Part shown: positions 46,727 to 55,352 of the stretch, piece after piece
Position numbering within the stretch: position 1 is the stretch's first letter
Layout of the letters: the number at the start of each line of letters is the position of its first letter
DNA from: Paraburkholderia bryophila
GTDB taxonomy: Bacteria; Pseudomonadota; Gammaproteobacteria; Burkholderiales; Burkholderiaceae
Direction: 5' to 3'
DNA: 64,000 nucleotides
Assembly: GCF_003269035.1 (NCBI RefSeq)
Contig: NZ_QLTK01000017.1
Span: forward strand, 1 to 64,000
The notes under the pieces: generated by a model
What the model was told of the DNA's origin: nothing
Database searches by the model: none
The model's input: the letters and a program-made list of their open reading frames with translations, nothing else
Translations under genes and position numbers: made by a program

Positions 46727-47518
46727 ATGAACGCTACGGCTCCCGTCGCACTGTCGGTCAAGAACATTCATAAGTCGTTCGGCGAGCACCACGTGCTCAA
46801 AGGCATTTCGCTCGATGCGCATCAGGGCGACGTGATCTCGATTCTCGGCGCCAGCGGCTCGGGCAAGAGCACCTTTCTGCGCTGCCTGAACCTGCTCGAA
46901 ACGCCCGACGACGGCTCGGTCGCGCTGGGCGGCGAAGAGTTGAAAATGAAGCGCCGCGGCGACGGCAAGCTGCAACCGAGCGACCGCCGCCAGGTGGACC
47001 GCGTGCGTTCACAACTCGGCATGGTGTTTCAGAACTTCAATCTCTGGTCGCATATGACCGTGCTGGAGAATCTGATCGAAGGGCCGATGCGCGTGCAGAA
47101 GCGCAGCCGCGCCGAATCGGTCGAGGAGGCCGAAGCGTTGCTCGCGAAAGTCGGCCTAGCGGAAAAACGCGGCCACTATCCGGCGCATCTGTCGGGCGGT
47201 CAGCAGCAGCGCGTGGCGATTGCGCGCGCGTTGGCCATGCATCCGAAAGTGATGCTGTTCGACGAGCCGACGTCGGCGCTCGATCCTGAACTGGTCGGCG
47301 AAGTGTTGCGCGTGATGCGTTCGCTCGCCGAAGAAGGCCGCACCATGCTGGTCGTCACGCATGAAATGGGTTTCGCGCGCCACGTGTCGGATCGCGTGAT
47401 GTTTCTGCATCAAGGCCAGGTGGAAGCCGACGGTACGCCGGACGAAGTGTTCGTCGACTGCAAGTCGGAGCGCTTCCGGCAATTCGTGTCGAGCCACCAG
47501 GACCGCACCACGCATTGA
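46727..47518 (+). CDS. Amino acid ABC transporter ATP-binding protein, HisP-like (cluster 1)
   Basis: This 263-residue ATPase has Walker A GASGSGKST, the Q-loop FQNFNLWSHMTV, signature LSGGQQQRVAIARAL and Walker B MLFDEPTSALDPEL. The VVTHEMGFA switch region and the insertion KMKRRGDGKL are typical of HisP-type proteins. TGGAG precedes ATG 46727; an ATG 18 bases upstream is possible. The lyase gene follows after 89 bases. Confidence 0.93.
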   Translation: MNATAPVALSVKNIHKSFGEHHVLKGISLDAHQGDVISILGASGSGKSTFLRCLNLLETPDDGSVALGGEELKMKRRGDGKLQPSDRRQVDRVRSQLGMVFQNFNLWSHMTVLENLIEGPMRVQKRSRAESVEEAEALLAKVGLAEKRGHYPAHLSGGQQQRVAIARALAMHPKVMLFDEPTSALDPELVGEVLRVMRSLAEEGRTMLVVTHEMGFARHVSDRVMFLHQGQVEADGTPDEVFVDCKSERFRQFVSSHQDRTTH

Positions 47519-47607
47519 GCCGCATTGCCGGGCGCTCGCCCGGTTGCGTGAGCATGCCGTACTCGCCCGGCCGTGTCGCCGGGCTAACCACTGAGCAGAG
47601 CACTACC

Positions 47608-49281
47608 ATGGCCGTGATCCGTTCCGATCGTCCTCTCGACTGGGCTCAGGTGGCGGCTGTCGCCGCCGGCGAACCGCTCGAACTTTCCACCGGCGCCCGC
47701 GCGCGCATCGCGGCGGCGCGTGTGCTCGTCGAGCAGATCGTCGAGCGCGGCATTCGCGCGTATGGCGTGAATACTGGCGTCGGCGCGCTGTGCGACGTGA
47801 TCGTCTCGCCGGCCGAACAGCGCAGCCTGTCGCGCAACATTCTGATGAGCCACGCGGTCGGCGTCGGCGCGCCGCTCGGTGTTGCCGAGACGCGCGCGAT
47901 CATGGCCGCGGCCGTCAACAATTACGCGCATGGGCACTCCGGCATTCGCCTCGACGTGGCGGATCGACTGGTGGCCCTGCTCAATGCCGATTGTTTGCCG
48001 GAGGTGCCGGCGTTCGGCTCGGTCGGTTATCTGAGCCATATGGCGCATATCGCGCTGGTCTGCATTGGCGAAGGGCACGTGAGCTATCGCGGCGAACGGC
48101 TCACGGGACGCGACGCGCTGCAGCGGCTCGGGCTCGAACCGCTGGTCCTCGAAGCGAAAGAGGGCTTGAGTCTCGTCAACGGTACGCCGTGCGTCGCCGG
48201 TCTGGCGGCGTTGGCGCTGGCGCGCGCGGCACGTCTGCTCGACTGGACCGATATGGTCGCCGCGATGAGCTTCGAGAATCTGCGCGGCCAACTGGCCGCG
48301 TTCGACGAAGATTCGCTCGCCTTGCGCATTTCGCCGGGCTTGAACCAGGTGGGCGAACGGATGCGCACCGCGCTCGCCGACAGCGGCATTCTGGCGGCGG
48401 TGGTCGGCCAGCGCACCCAGGATCCGTTGAGCATGCGGACCATTCCGCACGTGCACGGCGCCGCGCGCGACGTGCTCGCCGCGACTGCCGACGTGGTCAA
48501 TCGCGAGCTTGCATCGATTACCGATAACCCGATCGTCGCCGGTACGCCGGAGGCGCCGCGCGTCTATTCGCAGGCGCATGCCGTCGGCGCCTCGATCGCG
48601 CTGGCCATGGACAGCCTTGCCACCGCGATCGCGCAAGTCGCGGCCATGGCCGAGCGCCGTCTCGACCGCCTCGTCAATCCGCTGGTCAGCGGCTTGCCGG
48701 CGTTTCTCGCGCAGCCGGGCGGCTCCTGTTCCGGCTTCATGATCGCGCAGTACACGGCGGCGTCGCTGGTCGCGCAGAACCGGCGTCTGGCGCTGCCGGC
48801 GAGTCTCGACGGCGGCATCACCTCCGGCCTGCAGGAAGATCACCTCTGCCATGCCACGCCGGCCGCGCTGAAGGCGCTGGAAATCGTCGACAACGCCGGG
48901 CGCATCGTCGCGATCGAATTGCTGGCGGCCGCGCAGGCGTACGACCTGCAAAGCATCGAGGCGCCGCGCGCGCCGCACACCGAGGCGCTGTGGCAACGCG
49001 TGCGGCGCGTCGTGCCGACCTATCGCGACGACCGGCCGCTCGCGCACGATATGAGCGTGGCGTTTCGCATGATCGCCGATCAGACGCCGCCACCGCTGCC
49101 GAACCCGGGTAACATTGGGCCTCGGCCGGTCACGTCGGCGCAGGGCGCGGATCTGGTTGCGCCTGCAACCGTCACGAATCTGGCGGCGGCGGGCAAACTG
49201 CGCGCCGCCGATGTCGCGAATGTTGCCAACGTCGCGCTTGTGTCGCTCAACGACGGGCACGGCGCGACGCAGACGGCTTGA
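47608..49281 (+). CDS. MIO-less histidine ammonia-lyase homologue, ergothionase-like candidate
   Basis: The 557-residue protein is clearly of the HAL/PAL superfamily: YGVNTG (Tyr52), NILMSHAVG (His82), VNGTPC (Asn191), QDPLSMR (Gln271, Arg277), TDNPI, SGFMIAQYTAASL and QEDH (Glu410) are all in order. Where HutH has GSVG-ASG-DLAPLA, this protein has GSVG directly followed by YLSHMA (residues 137-146). The Ala-Ser-Gly tripeptide that forms the MIO cofactor is therefore missing, without a frame disruption. The Tyr280 equivalent of HutH is Leu274. MIO-free relatives are ergothionases, which eliminate trimethylamine from ergothioneine. A betaine lyase is inferred from this and the transporter context; plain histidine deamination is unlikely. 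Confidence 0.85.
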   Translation: MAVIRSDRPLDWAQVAAVAAGEPLELSTGARARIAAARVLVEQIVERGIRAYGVNTGVGALCDVIVSPAEQRSLSRNILMSHAVGVGAPLGVAETRAIMAAAVNNYAHGHSGIRLDVADRLVALLNADCLPEVPAFGSVGYLSHMAHIALVCIGEGHVSYRGERLTGRDALQRLGLEPLVLEAKEGLSLVNGTPCVAGLAALALARAARLLDWTDMVAAMSFENLRGQLAAFDEDSLALRISPGLNQVGERMRTALADSGILAAVVGQRTQDPLSMRTIPHVHGAARDVLAATADVVNRELASITDNPIVAGTPEAPRVYSQAHAVGASIALAMDSLATAIAQVAAMAERRLDRLVNPLVSGLPAFLAQPGGSCSGFMIAQYTAASLVAQNRRLALPASLDGGITSGLQEDHLCHATPAALKALEIVDNAGRIVAIELLAAAQAYDLQSIEAPRAPHTEALWQRVRRVVPTYRDDRPLAHDMSVAFRMIADQTPPPLPNPGNIGPRPVTSAQGADLVAPATVTNLAAAGKLRAADVANVANVALVSLNDGHGATQTA

Positions 49282-49295
49282 TGGAGACAACGGCG

Positions 49296-49346
49296 GTGCG
49301 TGGGCTTACCCGCCCGTGCACCGGCCAAGGTGTGCCCCATGGGCAC
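49296..49346 (+). other. Tandem hairpins between the lyase and regulator genes
   Basis: GTGCGTGGGC (49296-49305) pairs with GCCCGTGCAC (49312-49321) with two G-U pairs, and GTGCCC-CAT-GGGCAC (49332-49346) forms a second stem. No T run follows. They may dampen readthrough from the lyase into the regulator gene. Confidence 0.45.
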
Positions 49347-49453
49347 TTCCTGCGGGGCGTCCTCCACGAGGGACTTCCTACGGGGCGCATTCCGGGGGCG
49401 TTGCCTTGGGGCGCAACACCCTGTACAACCCGCGTACCACCCACGAGGTCGCA

Positions 49454-50206
49454 GTGAACACAACGATAAACGCGCAACCCGCAGAGACGCAGGAACGCTG
49501 TCAGGAGACGCCGGCGAAGGCCATGCCCGCGTATGAACAGATCAAGCGCTACGTAATCCGGCGCATCAGCGAAGGCGACTGGAAACCGGGCGGCCTGATT
49601 CCGTCCGAAACGGAACTCGTCAAGGAGTTCGGCGTGGCGCGCATGACGGTCTCGCGCGCGTTGCGCGAACTGACCACCGAGCGCGTGCTGACGCGCGTGC
49701 AAGGCTCCGGCACCTTCGTCGCGCCGCAGCGCTACGAGTCGACCGTGCTGGAGATCCGCAATATCGCCGACGAAATCGCCGCGCGCGGGCATCGCCATTC
49801 GGCGCGCGTGCTGACCCTCGATCCGAGCGACGACCCGCAGGCGCTCGAAGCGCTCGGTCTCGCCGGCGGCCTGGCATTTCACTCGTGCATCGTGCACAGC
49901 GAGGAGGGCGAGCCGATCCAGTACGAGGACCGCTACGTCAACCCGAAGGTGTTCCCCGAGTACCTGCAGCAGGACTTCACGGTCGAAACGCCGAACCACT
50001 ACATGGTGCGGCTCGCGCCGATCCAGCGCGCGGAATTCCGCATCTATGCGCAGAAGCCCGACGCGTACGTGCGCCGTCATCTGATGATGGATATCGGCGA
50101 GCCGTGTTTGCAGCTATGGCGCCGTACGTGGGTGGGTGACGATGTCGCGACCTCGGTGCAGTTGTGGCACCCGGCGTCGCGTTTTCATCTGGCGGGGAAT
50201 GTTTAG
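49454..50206 (+). CDS. HutC-subfamily GntR regulator (first copy)
   Basis: This 250-residue protein has a GntR winged helix (YEQIKRYVIRRISEGDWKPG to RVQGSGTFVA, about residues 25-95; only ends quoted) and a UTRA effector domain with EDRYVNPKVFPEYLQQDF, which closely matches histidine-utilisation repressors HutC. GTG 49454 has GAGG upstream; ATG 49523 is the alternative. It is probably the repressor that binds the GTNTANAC sites at 44008 and 44179. A thiourocanate-like breakdown product is a plausible inducer, by analogy with urocanate for HutC. Confidence 0.9.
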   Translation: MNTTINAQPAETQERCQETPAKAMPAYEQIKRYVIRRISEGDWKPGGLIPSETELVKEFGVARMTVSRALRELTTERVLTRVQGSGTFVAPQRYESTVLEIRNIADEIAARGHRHSARVLTLDPSDDPQALEALGLAGGLAFHSCIVHSEEGEPIQYEDRYVNPKVFPEYLQQDFTVETPNHYMVRLAPIQRAEFRIYAQKPDAYVRRHLMMDIGEPCLQLWRRTWVGDDVATSVQLWHPASRFHLAGNV

Positions 50207-50253
50207 CGCGCCTTGAGCGCTTCAGTGCCCTGGGTATTTTTGCACCTTGGGCG

Positions 50254-50997
50254 TCAGCCCTGGCGCTGCGACAGATCCGGCGAAAACCGGCAACCCAGCC
50301 GGTAGCGCGAACCCGGATGCACGAAGCGCGCGAACGTCACCGCCACGCCGCTCGTCCACGTGCGGCGCATTAGCGTAAGACAGGGCTCCTCGGCGCGGAT
50401 TTCGAGCAGGTCGGCTTCGGCGCGCGTCGGCAGACCCGCGTCGACAACGTGCTCGACGTCGTGCGCCGGCACGACGGCATACAGATACTCGGACGGCCTG
50501 ACCGTTGAAAAGTCCTGCTGCAGGAATGCCGGCGCGGTCGCGGGATTCACATAGCGATCTTCGAGTTGCACCGGCAAGCCGTTCTCGCGGTGTACGCAGA
50601 TCACATGAAACACCGACGCGCCAGGCGCGAGGCCGAGCGCATTCGACACCATGACGGAAGCCGTTTCGCGTTGCGACAGCACCGTGTCGTAGCGGTATTC
50701 GTGGCCGCGCGAACGGATTTCGTCGCCGATATGGGCGATCATCAGCAGCGTGGATTGCGGCTTGGTTTGCGCGACGAAGGTGCCGACGCCGGAGACGCGT
50801 GTGACTAGCCCTTCGTCGGCGAGTTCGCGCAGCGCGCGATTCACCGTCATGCGCGACACGCCGAGCGTGGCGACCAGATCCAGTTCGGAGGGCAGGCGGT
50901 CGCCCGCCTGGCGCTCACCCGATTCGATGATGCGGCGAATGTGGTGCTTGACCTGTTCGTAGCGCGCGGCCGGCGCCGCGGCGGCGCGCGTGTTCAT
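50254..50997 (-). CDS. HutC-subfamily GntR regulator (second copy)
   Basis: The 247-residue protein is homologous to the first regulator and shares LEDRYVNPATAPAFLQQDF in the UTRA domain. It is the last gene of the second ABC operon, with its start overlapping the ATPase stop by four bases, so it is made together with the transporter. Two HutC paralogues ending tail to tail, 47 bases apart, suggest two related inducers. It probably acts at the GTATATAC sites near 54164 and 54260. Confidence 0.9.
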   Translation of the reverse strand: MNTRAAAAPAARYEQVKHHIRRIIESGERQAGDRLPSELDLVATLGVSRMTVNRALRELADEGLVTRVSGVGTFVAQTKPQSTLLMIAHIGDEIRSRGHEYRYDTVLSQRETASVMVSNALGLAPGASVFHVICVHRENGLPVQLEDRYVNPATAPAFLQQDFSTVRPSEYLYAVVPAHDVEHVVDAGLPTRAEADLLEIRAEEPCLTLMRRTWTSGVAVTFARFVHPGSRYRLGCRFSPDLSQRQG

Positions 50998-51863
50998 GGC
51001 GTCGGCGCGTCGTCGGGGCCGCGCGCCCAGAACGCGTTGCGGTCGAAATAGTTTTGCAGGAACTGCCGCAAGCGCGGCTGGCCCGCGTCGTGAAAGACCT
51101 CGCGCGGCGCGCCCTGCACGGCGATCTTGCCTTGATCGATAAACATGACCTTGTCGGCGACCTGCGCGGCGAAGCCCATTTCGTGCGTCACCACGGCCAT
51201 CGTCATGCCGTCGCGCGCGAGTTGCTTCATCACCTGTAGCACTTCGCCGACCAGTTCCGGATCGAGCGCCGAGGTCGGTTCGTCGAACAGCATGATGTGC
51301 GGCTCCATGGCCAGCGCTCGTGCAATCGCCACGCGTTGCTGCTGACCGCCCGAGAGCTTTGCCGGGTAGGCGTCGCCCTTATGCGCGAGACCGACCGTCT
51401 CGAGCATCGCATTGGCGCGGCGGCGCGCTTCGTCGCGCGAGAGCTGGCGCACCCGCAGCAGCGCTTCCATCACGTTGCCGAGCGCCGTCATGTGCGGCCA
51501 CAGATTGAATTGCTGGAACACCATGCCGACGTTGCGCCGCACGCGGTTGATCTCGCCTTGCGTTGCCCGTACGCGTTTGCCGTTGCGCTCGCTATAGCCG
51601 AGTAATTCGCCTTCTATGCGCACCTCGCCCTGATCGTAAGTCTCGAGCGCGGCGAGGCAGCGCAGCAGCGTGCTCTTGCCCGAACCCGACGGGCCGATGA
51701 TGCACACCACTTCGGAGCGCGCGATTTCCAGATCGACGCCGCGCAGCACCTCGACGTCGCCGAAGCGTTTGCGCAGATCGCGCACTTCGACCAGCGGTGC
51801 GGCTGCGCTAGTGGCCGTGGTGACGGTGGACGCGGAAGAGGGCATGTCGGCGATAGCGTTCAT
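50994..51863 (-). CDS. Amino acid ABC transporter ATP-binding protein (cluster 2)
   Basis: This 289-residue ATPase has Walker A GPSGSGKST, Q-loop FQQFNLWPHMTAL, signature LSGGQQQRVAIARAL and Walker B MLFDEPTSALDPEL. An N-terminal extension of about 22 residues is rich in Ser/Thr/Ala. It is similar to the cluster 1 ATPase but is not a recent copy. The permease gene ends 19 bases upstream. Confidence 0.93.
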   Translation of the reverse strand: MNAIADMPSSASTVTTATSAAAPLVEVRDLRKRFGDVEVLRGVDLEIARSEVVCIIGPSGSGKSTLLRCLAALETYDQGEVRIEGELLGYSERNGKRVRATQGEINRVRRNVGMVFQQFNLWPHMTALGNVMEALLRVRQLSRDEARRRANAMLETVGLAHKGDAYPAKLSGGQQQRVAIARALAMEPHIMLFDEPTSALDPELVGEVLQVMKQLARDGMTMAVVTHEMGFAAQVADKVMFIDQGKIAVQGAPREVFHDAGQPRLRQFLQNYFDRNAFWARGPDDAPTP

Positions 51864-51882
51864 CAGGGAGTCCGGATTGCAG

Positions 51883-52545
51883 TCATGCCATGAAACGTGC
51901 GAGGCGGGTCTCGGCCCACATGCCCGCGCGCGAGGTCAGCTCGACCAGCGCGAGATAGCACACGCACAGCGCCAGCAAGGTTTCGACGAAAGCGAAGGTG
52001 GCCGAGCCGATGCCGGTCAGCACGAAGGTAAGCTCGGGCACGGTGACGATGGACAACACCGCCGTCTCCTTGCTCAGCACGATGATCAGATTGGTCAGCG
52101 CGGGCACGATCAGCACCAGCATTTGCGGCACCTGAATGCGCAACACCGCTTGCCAGCGCGTGAGCCCGAGACACGACGCCGCTTCGAGATGGCCCGGCGG
52201 CACCGATTGAAAGCCGGAGCGGAACGCCTCGGCGAAATAGGCGCTGCCGTAGAGGCCGAGGCCCAGTACGCCGGCTGTCATCGGTTCGAGCGTGAGGCCG
52301 AACGACGGGCCACCGTAGTACAGCAGGAATAGTTGCACCAGAAACGGCGTGCCGCGAAACAGCTCGATATAGAAGCGCAAAACGCCGCGCACCCAGCGGC
52401 CGCAAAAGAGTTGCAGCACGGCGATCAGAAAGCCGATCAGGAGGCCGAGCACGACGCCCGCGATCCACGTGCCGAGCGTCGTCGCGAAGCCCGCGGCGAT
52501 CGGCTGAAGGTTGTGCGTGAGGACGGTCGGATCGAACTGTTGCAT
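51883..52545 (-). CDS. Amino acid ABC transporter permease (cluster 2)
   Basis: The 220-residue polar amino acid permease has FRGTPFLVQLFLLYYGGPS and the EAA loop GHLEAASCLGLTRWQAVLRI. MQQFDPT at 52545 is preferred; the upstream extension of the frame only overlaps the neighbouring permease. It pairs with the permease at 52565-53215. Confidence 0.91.
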   Translation of the reverse strand: MQQFDPTVLTHNLQPIAAGFATTLGTWIAGVVLGLLIGFLIAVLQLFCGRWVRGVLRFYIELFRGTPFLVQLFLLYYGGPSFGLTLEPMTAGVLGLGLYGSAYFAEAFRSGFQSVPPGHLEAASCLGLTRWQAVLRIQVPQMLVLIVPALTNLIIVLSKETAVLSIVTVPELTFVLTGIGSATFAFVETLLALCVCYLALVELTSRAGMWAETRLARFMA

Positions 52546-52564
52546 GACGTGGGTCCGGTGTCGG

Positions 52565-53215
52565 TCAGGCGTGCTGCAGCCGGTATTCGGCGGCATGCGC
52601 GACGAGCGCGAGCGCGCCGCAGATCACGAAGTAGATCAGCCCGGCAGCCAGATACGCTTCGAGCGGCCGATAGGTGCTGGCGGCGATGTTCTGCGCGGTG
52701 CGCGTCAATTCGGCGACACCCACCACGGAGATCAACGACGAAGCCTTGATCAGCAGCACCATTTCGTTGACGAGCGAAGGCAGCGTCAAGCGAATGGCTT
52801 GCGGCACGAGAATGCGCCGCAGCATGTCGAACGGCGAGAGTCCGAGCATGCGCGCGGCTTCGAGATGGCCGGGCGGAATGCTGAGAAAACCGCCGCGCAA
52901 TATTTCGGCGATATACGATGCGGAGCACAGCGACACGGCGCTGATCGCGGCGACGATGGGCGACACGTTGATGCCCGCGAACGGCAGCAGGTAGTACACC
53001 AGCAGCAGTTGCACCAGCATCGGCACGCCGCGAAAGAAGAACACGTAGGCGCCGCCGAATGAACGGGCGGCGCGTTTCGGCGAGAGCCGCGCCGCGCACA
53101 CGCCGATCGCGACGAAGAAGCCGATCAGGAGCCCCGTCAGCGAAATGCCGATGGTGGCGAGCGCCGCGTGCAACAGCAGCGGCAAGCCCTGAACGAAGAC
53201 GGTCGTGCTGAACAT
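52565..53215 (-). CDS. Amino acid ABC transporter permease (cluster 2)
   Basis: This 216-residue permease has FRGVPMLVQLLLVYYLLPF and the EAA loop GHLEAARMLGLSPFDMLRRI. With the next gene it makes the membrane channel of the second importer. It starts 22 bases after the binding-protein stop. Confidence 0.91.
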   Translation of the reverse strand: MFSTTVFVQGLPLLLHAALATIGISLTGLLIGFFVAIGVCAARLSPKRAARSFGGAYVFFFRGVPMLVQLLLVYYLLPFAGINVSPIVAAISAVSLCSASYIAEILRGGFLSIPPGHLEAARMLGLSPFDMLRRILVPQAIRLTLPSLVNEMVLLIKASSLISVVGVAELTRTAQNIAASTYRPLEAYLAAGLIYFVICGALALVAHAAEYRLQHA

Positions 53216-53236
53216 AAGCGTCGCGCTCTCACGCGA

Positions 53237-54064
53237 TCAATAGTTCGGCATGGGCATCGTGGTCGGCGCATCCATCGCCACGCCGAACCATTTCTTCTGC
53301 AAGGTCGCGAGGCGGCCGTCGTTGTGCAGTTTGATTAGCGCGGCGTTGAACGCGTCGGCGAGCGGCTTGCTGTCCGCGTCTTTACGCAGGCAGTAGGCGA
53401 AGTACACCTTCGCGCCGAACGGCGGCTGCACCACGGCGAACGTTTCCGGACGCTGCTTGGCCACGTATGCAATGTTGGTCATGGAGTTCGCGACCGCCGC
53501 GATCCGGCCGGCGGCGAGGTCGGCGTAAGCCTGGTTGTTGTCGACGTATTCGCGGATCTCAGGCGGTTTCGGCAGCGTCGCGACGTAGGTCTTCAACTGG
53601 TCGAGCTGCGCCGAGCCCTTGCCCGCACCGACCGTTTTGCCGGCGATATCCGACGATTGTTTGAGCGAGGTGTCGTTCGCGCGTTTGAGCAGCGCGTCGG
53701 TGGCGTCCGCGATAGGCAGCGTGTACGTGTAGCGCTCCATGCGCGCCTTGGTGACCGTCAATGGCCCGCCCACCATGTCGAATTTGCCCGCCTCCAGGCC
53801 GGGCAGCACGCTCGGCCACGGCAGGTCGATAAAGCGCACCTTCACGCCCATTTCCTTGCCGACCTCGGCGAACAGATCTTTGTTGAAGCCGGCTTGCTGA
53901 CCGTTTTCGAGGAAGTCGAACGGCGCGAACTGCATCTCGGTGCCGACCACCAGCTCGCCGGCTTTCTTCACTTTGGCGAGCTGATCTTCCGCGTGCGCGG
54001 TGACGCTTGCCGCGCACAACGCCAACATCAACAAACGACACTTCCAGCCTGCAAGGATACGCAT
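53237..54064 (-). CDS. Amino acid ABC transporter periplasmic binding protein (cluster 2)
   Basis: The 275-residue protein has a signal peptide ending at AHA. Binding-fold segments include LVVGTEMQFAPFDFLENGQQAG, cut here to FAPFDFLENG, DLPWPSVLPGLEAGKFDMVGG and GAGKGSAQLDQLKTY. GGAG precedes ATG 54064. It heads the second importer operon and is divergent from a 2-oxoglutarate/Fe(II)-type oxygenase gene; the space between them carries two mirrored GTATATAC operators. The ligand is probably a small amino acid derivative. Confidence 0.9.
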   Translation of the reverse strand: MRILAGWKCRLLMLALCAASVTAHAEDQLAKVKKAGELVVGTEMQFAPFDFLENGQQAGFNKDLFAEVGKEMGVKVRFIDLPWPSVLPGLEAGKFDMVGGPLTVTKARMERYTYTLPIADATDALLKRANDTSLKQSSDIAGKTVGAGKGSAQLDQLKTYVATLPKPPEIREYVDNNQAYADLAAGRIAAVANSMTNIAYVAKQRPETFAVVQPPFGAKVYFAYCLRKDADSKPLADAFNAALIKLHNDGRLATLQKKWFGVAMDAPTTMPMPNY

Positions 54065-54163
54065 GGGATTCTCCGGTGGGCAAAGCGGTGTCGCGCGCAA
54101 CGGCTGGGCGTAAGAAACGATGAGCGATGAGCGGTTCGAGCCCGGCGCGAGTCATGCGAGGCA

Positions 54164-54174
54164 GTATATACCGC
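54164..54174. promoter_or_regulatory. HutC-type operator 3
   Basis: GTATATACCGC contains GT-A-TA-T-AC, the HutC-subfamily pattern. It is the exact inverse of the site at 54260-54270 and lies 100 bases before the cluster 2 binding-protein start. Confidence 0.65.
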
Positions 54175-54259
54175 GTTTTTGCCGCGAAAAAAATAAACCG
54201 GCGACTAGAGAAAAGCCCTAATCCAGCGCATTGAAATGCGACTTGCGGGGGTGCTTTTG

Positions 54260-54270
54260 GCGGTATATAC
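54260..54270. promoter_or_regulatory. HutC-type operator 4
   Basis: GCGGTATATAC mirrors the site at 54164-54174 over 11 bases. It is 84 bases before the oxygenase start. The mirrored placement suggests one repressor controls both divergent units. Confidence 0.65.
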
Positions 54271-54353
54271 AACTGCACATGCACGAAGCGCGCGGCGCTT
54301 TTTCGTCCGTATTTTCGTCGGTAGATTGCAACGGCCTTTCAGGGAGCCACGCG

Positions 54354-55331
54354 ATGCCTGTGACCCGCATTCCGATCATCGATCTCGCCGGCGTACGCGC
54401 GGGCGACCCGCAGGCCTTGCAGCGCGTGGCGGGTGAAATTCACGAGGCGTGCACGACGATCGGCTTCTTTTACATCGTCAATCACGGCGTGCCGCAAACG
54501 TCGATCGATGCCGCTGAACAGGCGGCGCGCGAGTTCTTCGCGTTCCCCGTGGAGACCAAACGGCGCGTGGCGGTCAATCACCGGCATCGCGGATTCAATG
54601 CGCTGGGCGATGCGACCATGTACCAGGCCAAACGTCCCGACTACAAGGAGTTTTTCAGCATCGGCCTCGAACTGCCCGAGGACGATCCCGACGTGCTCGC
54701 CGGCCAGGCGCTGCGTGGCCCGAACAACTGGCCGGAGTTCATGCCCGCATTGCGGCCCGCGCTGTACGGCTACTACGAGTCGGTCGCGGCGTGCGGCGCG
54801 GATCTGCTGCGTGCGGTCGCCGTGAGTCTCGGCGTCGACGAGCATTTCTTCGCGCCGCGTTATACGAAACGGATGCAGCGCACGCAGATGGTCTACTATC
54901 CGCCGCAGCCTCCGCAATCGGACGCCGATCAGTTCGGCGTCGCGCCGCATACCGACTACGGCTGCATCACGTTGCTGTGGCAGGATCAGGTGGGCGGCCT
55001 GCAGGTGCGCGAAATCGCCAACGATACGTGGGTCGACGCGCCGCCGGTCGAGGGCAGTTTCGTGGTGAATGTGGGCGATCTGCTGGCGCGCTGGACCAAC
55101 GACCGCTTCCGCTCCACCTTGCATCGCGTGATCAACGCGTCGGGTCGCGAGCGCTATTCGATCGCGACGTTCTATGATCCGACTTACGGCGCGAGCGTCG
55201 ATCCGCGCGATCTCGGCGCTAGCGAAGCCGAGGTCGGATATCAGCCGGTCGCCGCGGGCGACTATATTCTCGGGCGCATCAACGATTCGATGGGCTATCG
55301 AAAGAAACGCGCGGAAGCCGCGCAAAGCTGA
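54354..55331 (+). CDS. Isopenicillin N synthase-family Fe(II)/2-oxoglutarate-type oxygenase
   Basis: This 325-residue protein has an N-terminal DIOX_N segment (IPIIDLAGV and GFFYIVNHGVP) and a C-terminal 2OG-Fe(II) domain. The iron ligands are His199 and Asp201 (PHTDYG) and His257 (LHRVIN); R267-x-S269 would bind 2-oxoglutarate. AGGGAG fixes ATG 54354. It oxidises an unknown small molecule, presumably the one imported by the divergent ABC system. The FAD dehydrogenase follows after 21 bases. Confidence 0.9.
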   Translation: MPVTRIPIIDLAGVRAGDPQALQRVAGEIHEACTTIGFFYIVNHGVPQTSIDAAEQAAREFFAFPVETKRRVAVNHRHRGFNALGDATMYQAKRPDYKEFFSIGLELPEDDPDVLAGQALRGPNNWPEFMPALRPALYGYYESVAACGADLLRAVAVSLGVDEHFFAPRYTKRMQRTQMVYYPPQPPQSDADQFGVAPHTDYGCITLLWQDQVGGLQVREIANDTWVDAPPVEGSFVVNVGDLLARWTNDRFRSTLHRVINASGRERYSIATFYDPTYGASVDPRDLGASEAEVGYQPVAAGDYILGRINDSMGYRKKRAEAAQS

Positions 55332-55352
55332 AGGCGCGCAAGGAACTCCTGC

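Noticed and set aside
48016..48045. Loss of the MIO tripeptide as a sequencing or assembly artefact
   Set aside because: A clean 9-base in-frame loss with altered flanking residues (YLSHMA rather than DLAPLA) points to a diverged subfamily, not a simple error.
44249..49281. Ordinary histidine utilisation (hut) operon
   Set aside because: No hutU, hutI, hutF or hutG gene is present, and the lyase lacks the cofactor needed for histidine deamination.
47584..49290. 568-codon open frame opposite the lyase
   Set aside because: It is an antisense shadow of the lyase, Arg-rich and of low complexity.
49421..49428. CTGTACAA before the first HutC gene as another operator
   Set aside because: It does not match GTNTANAC and has no dyad partner.
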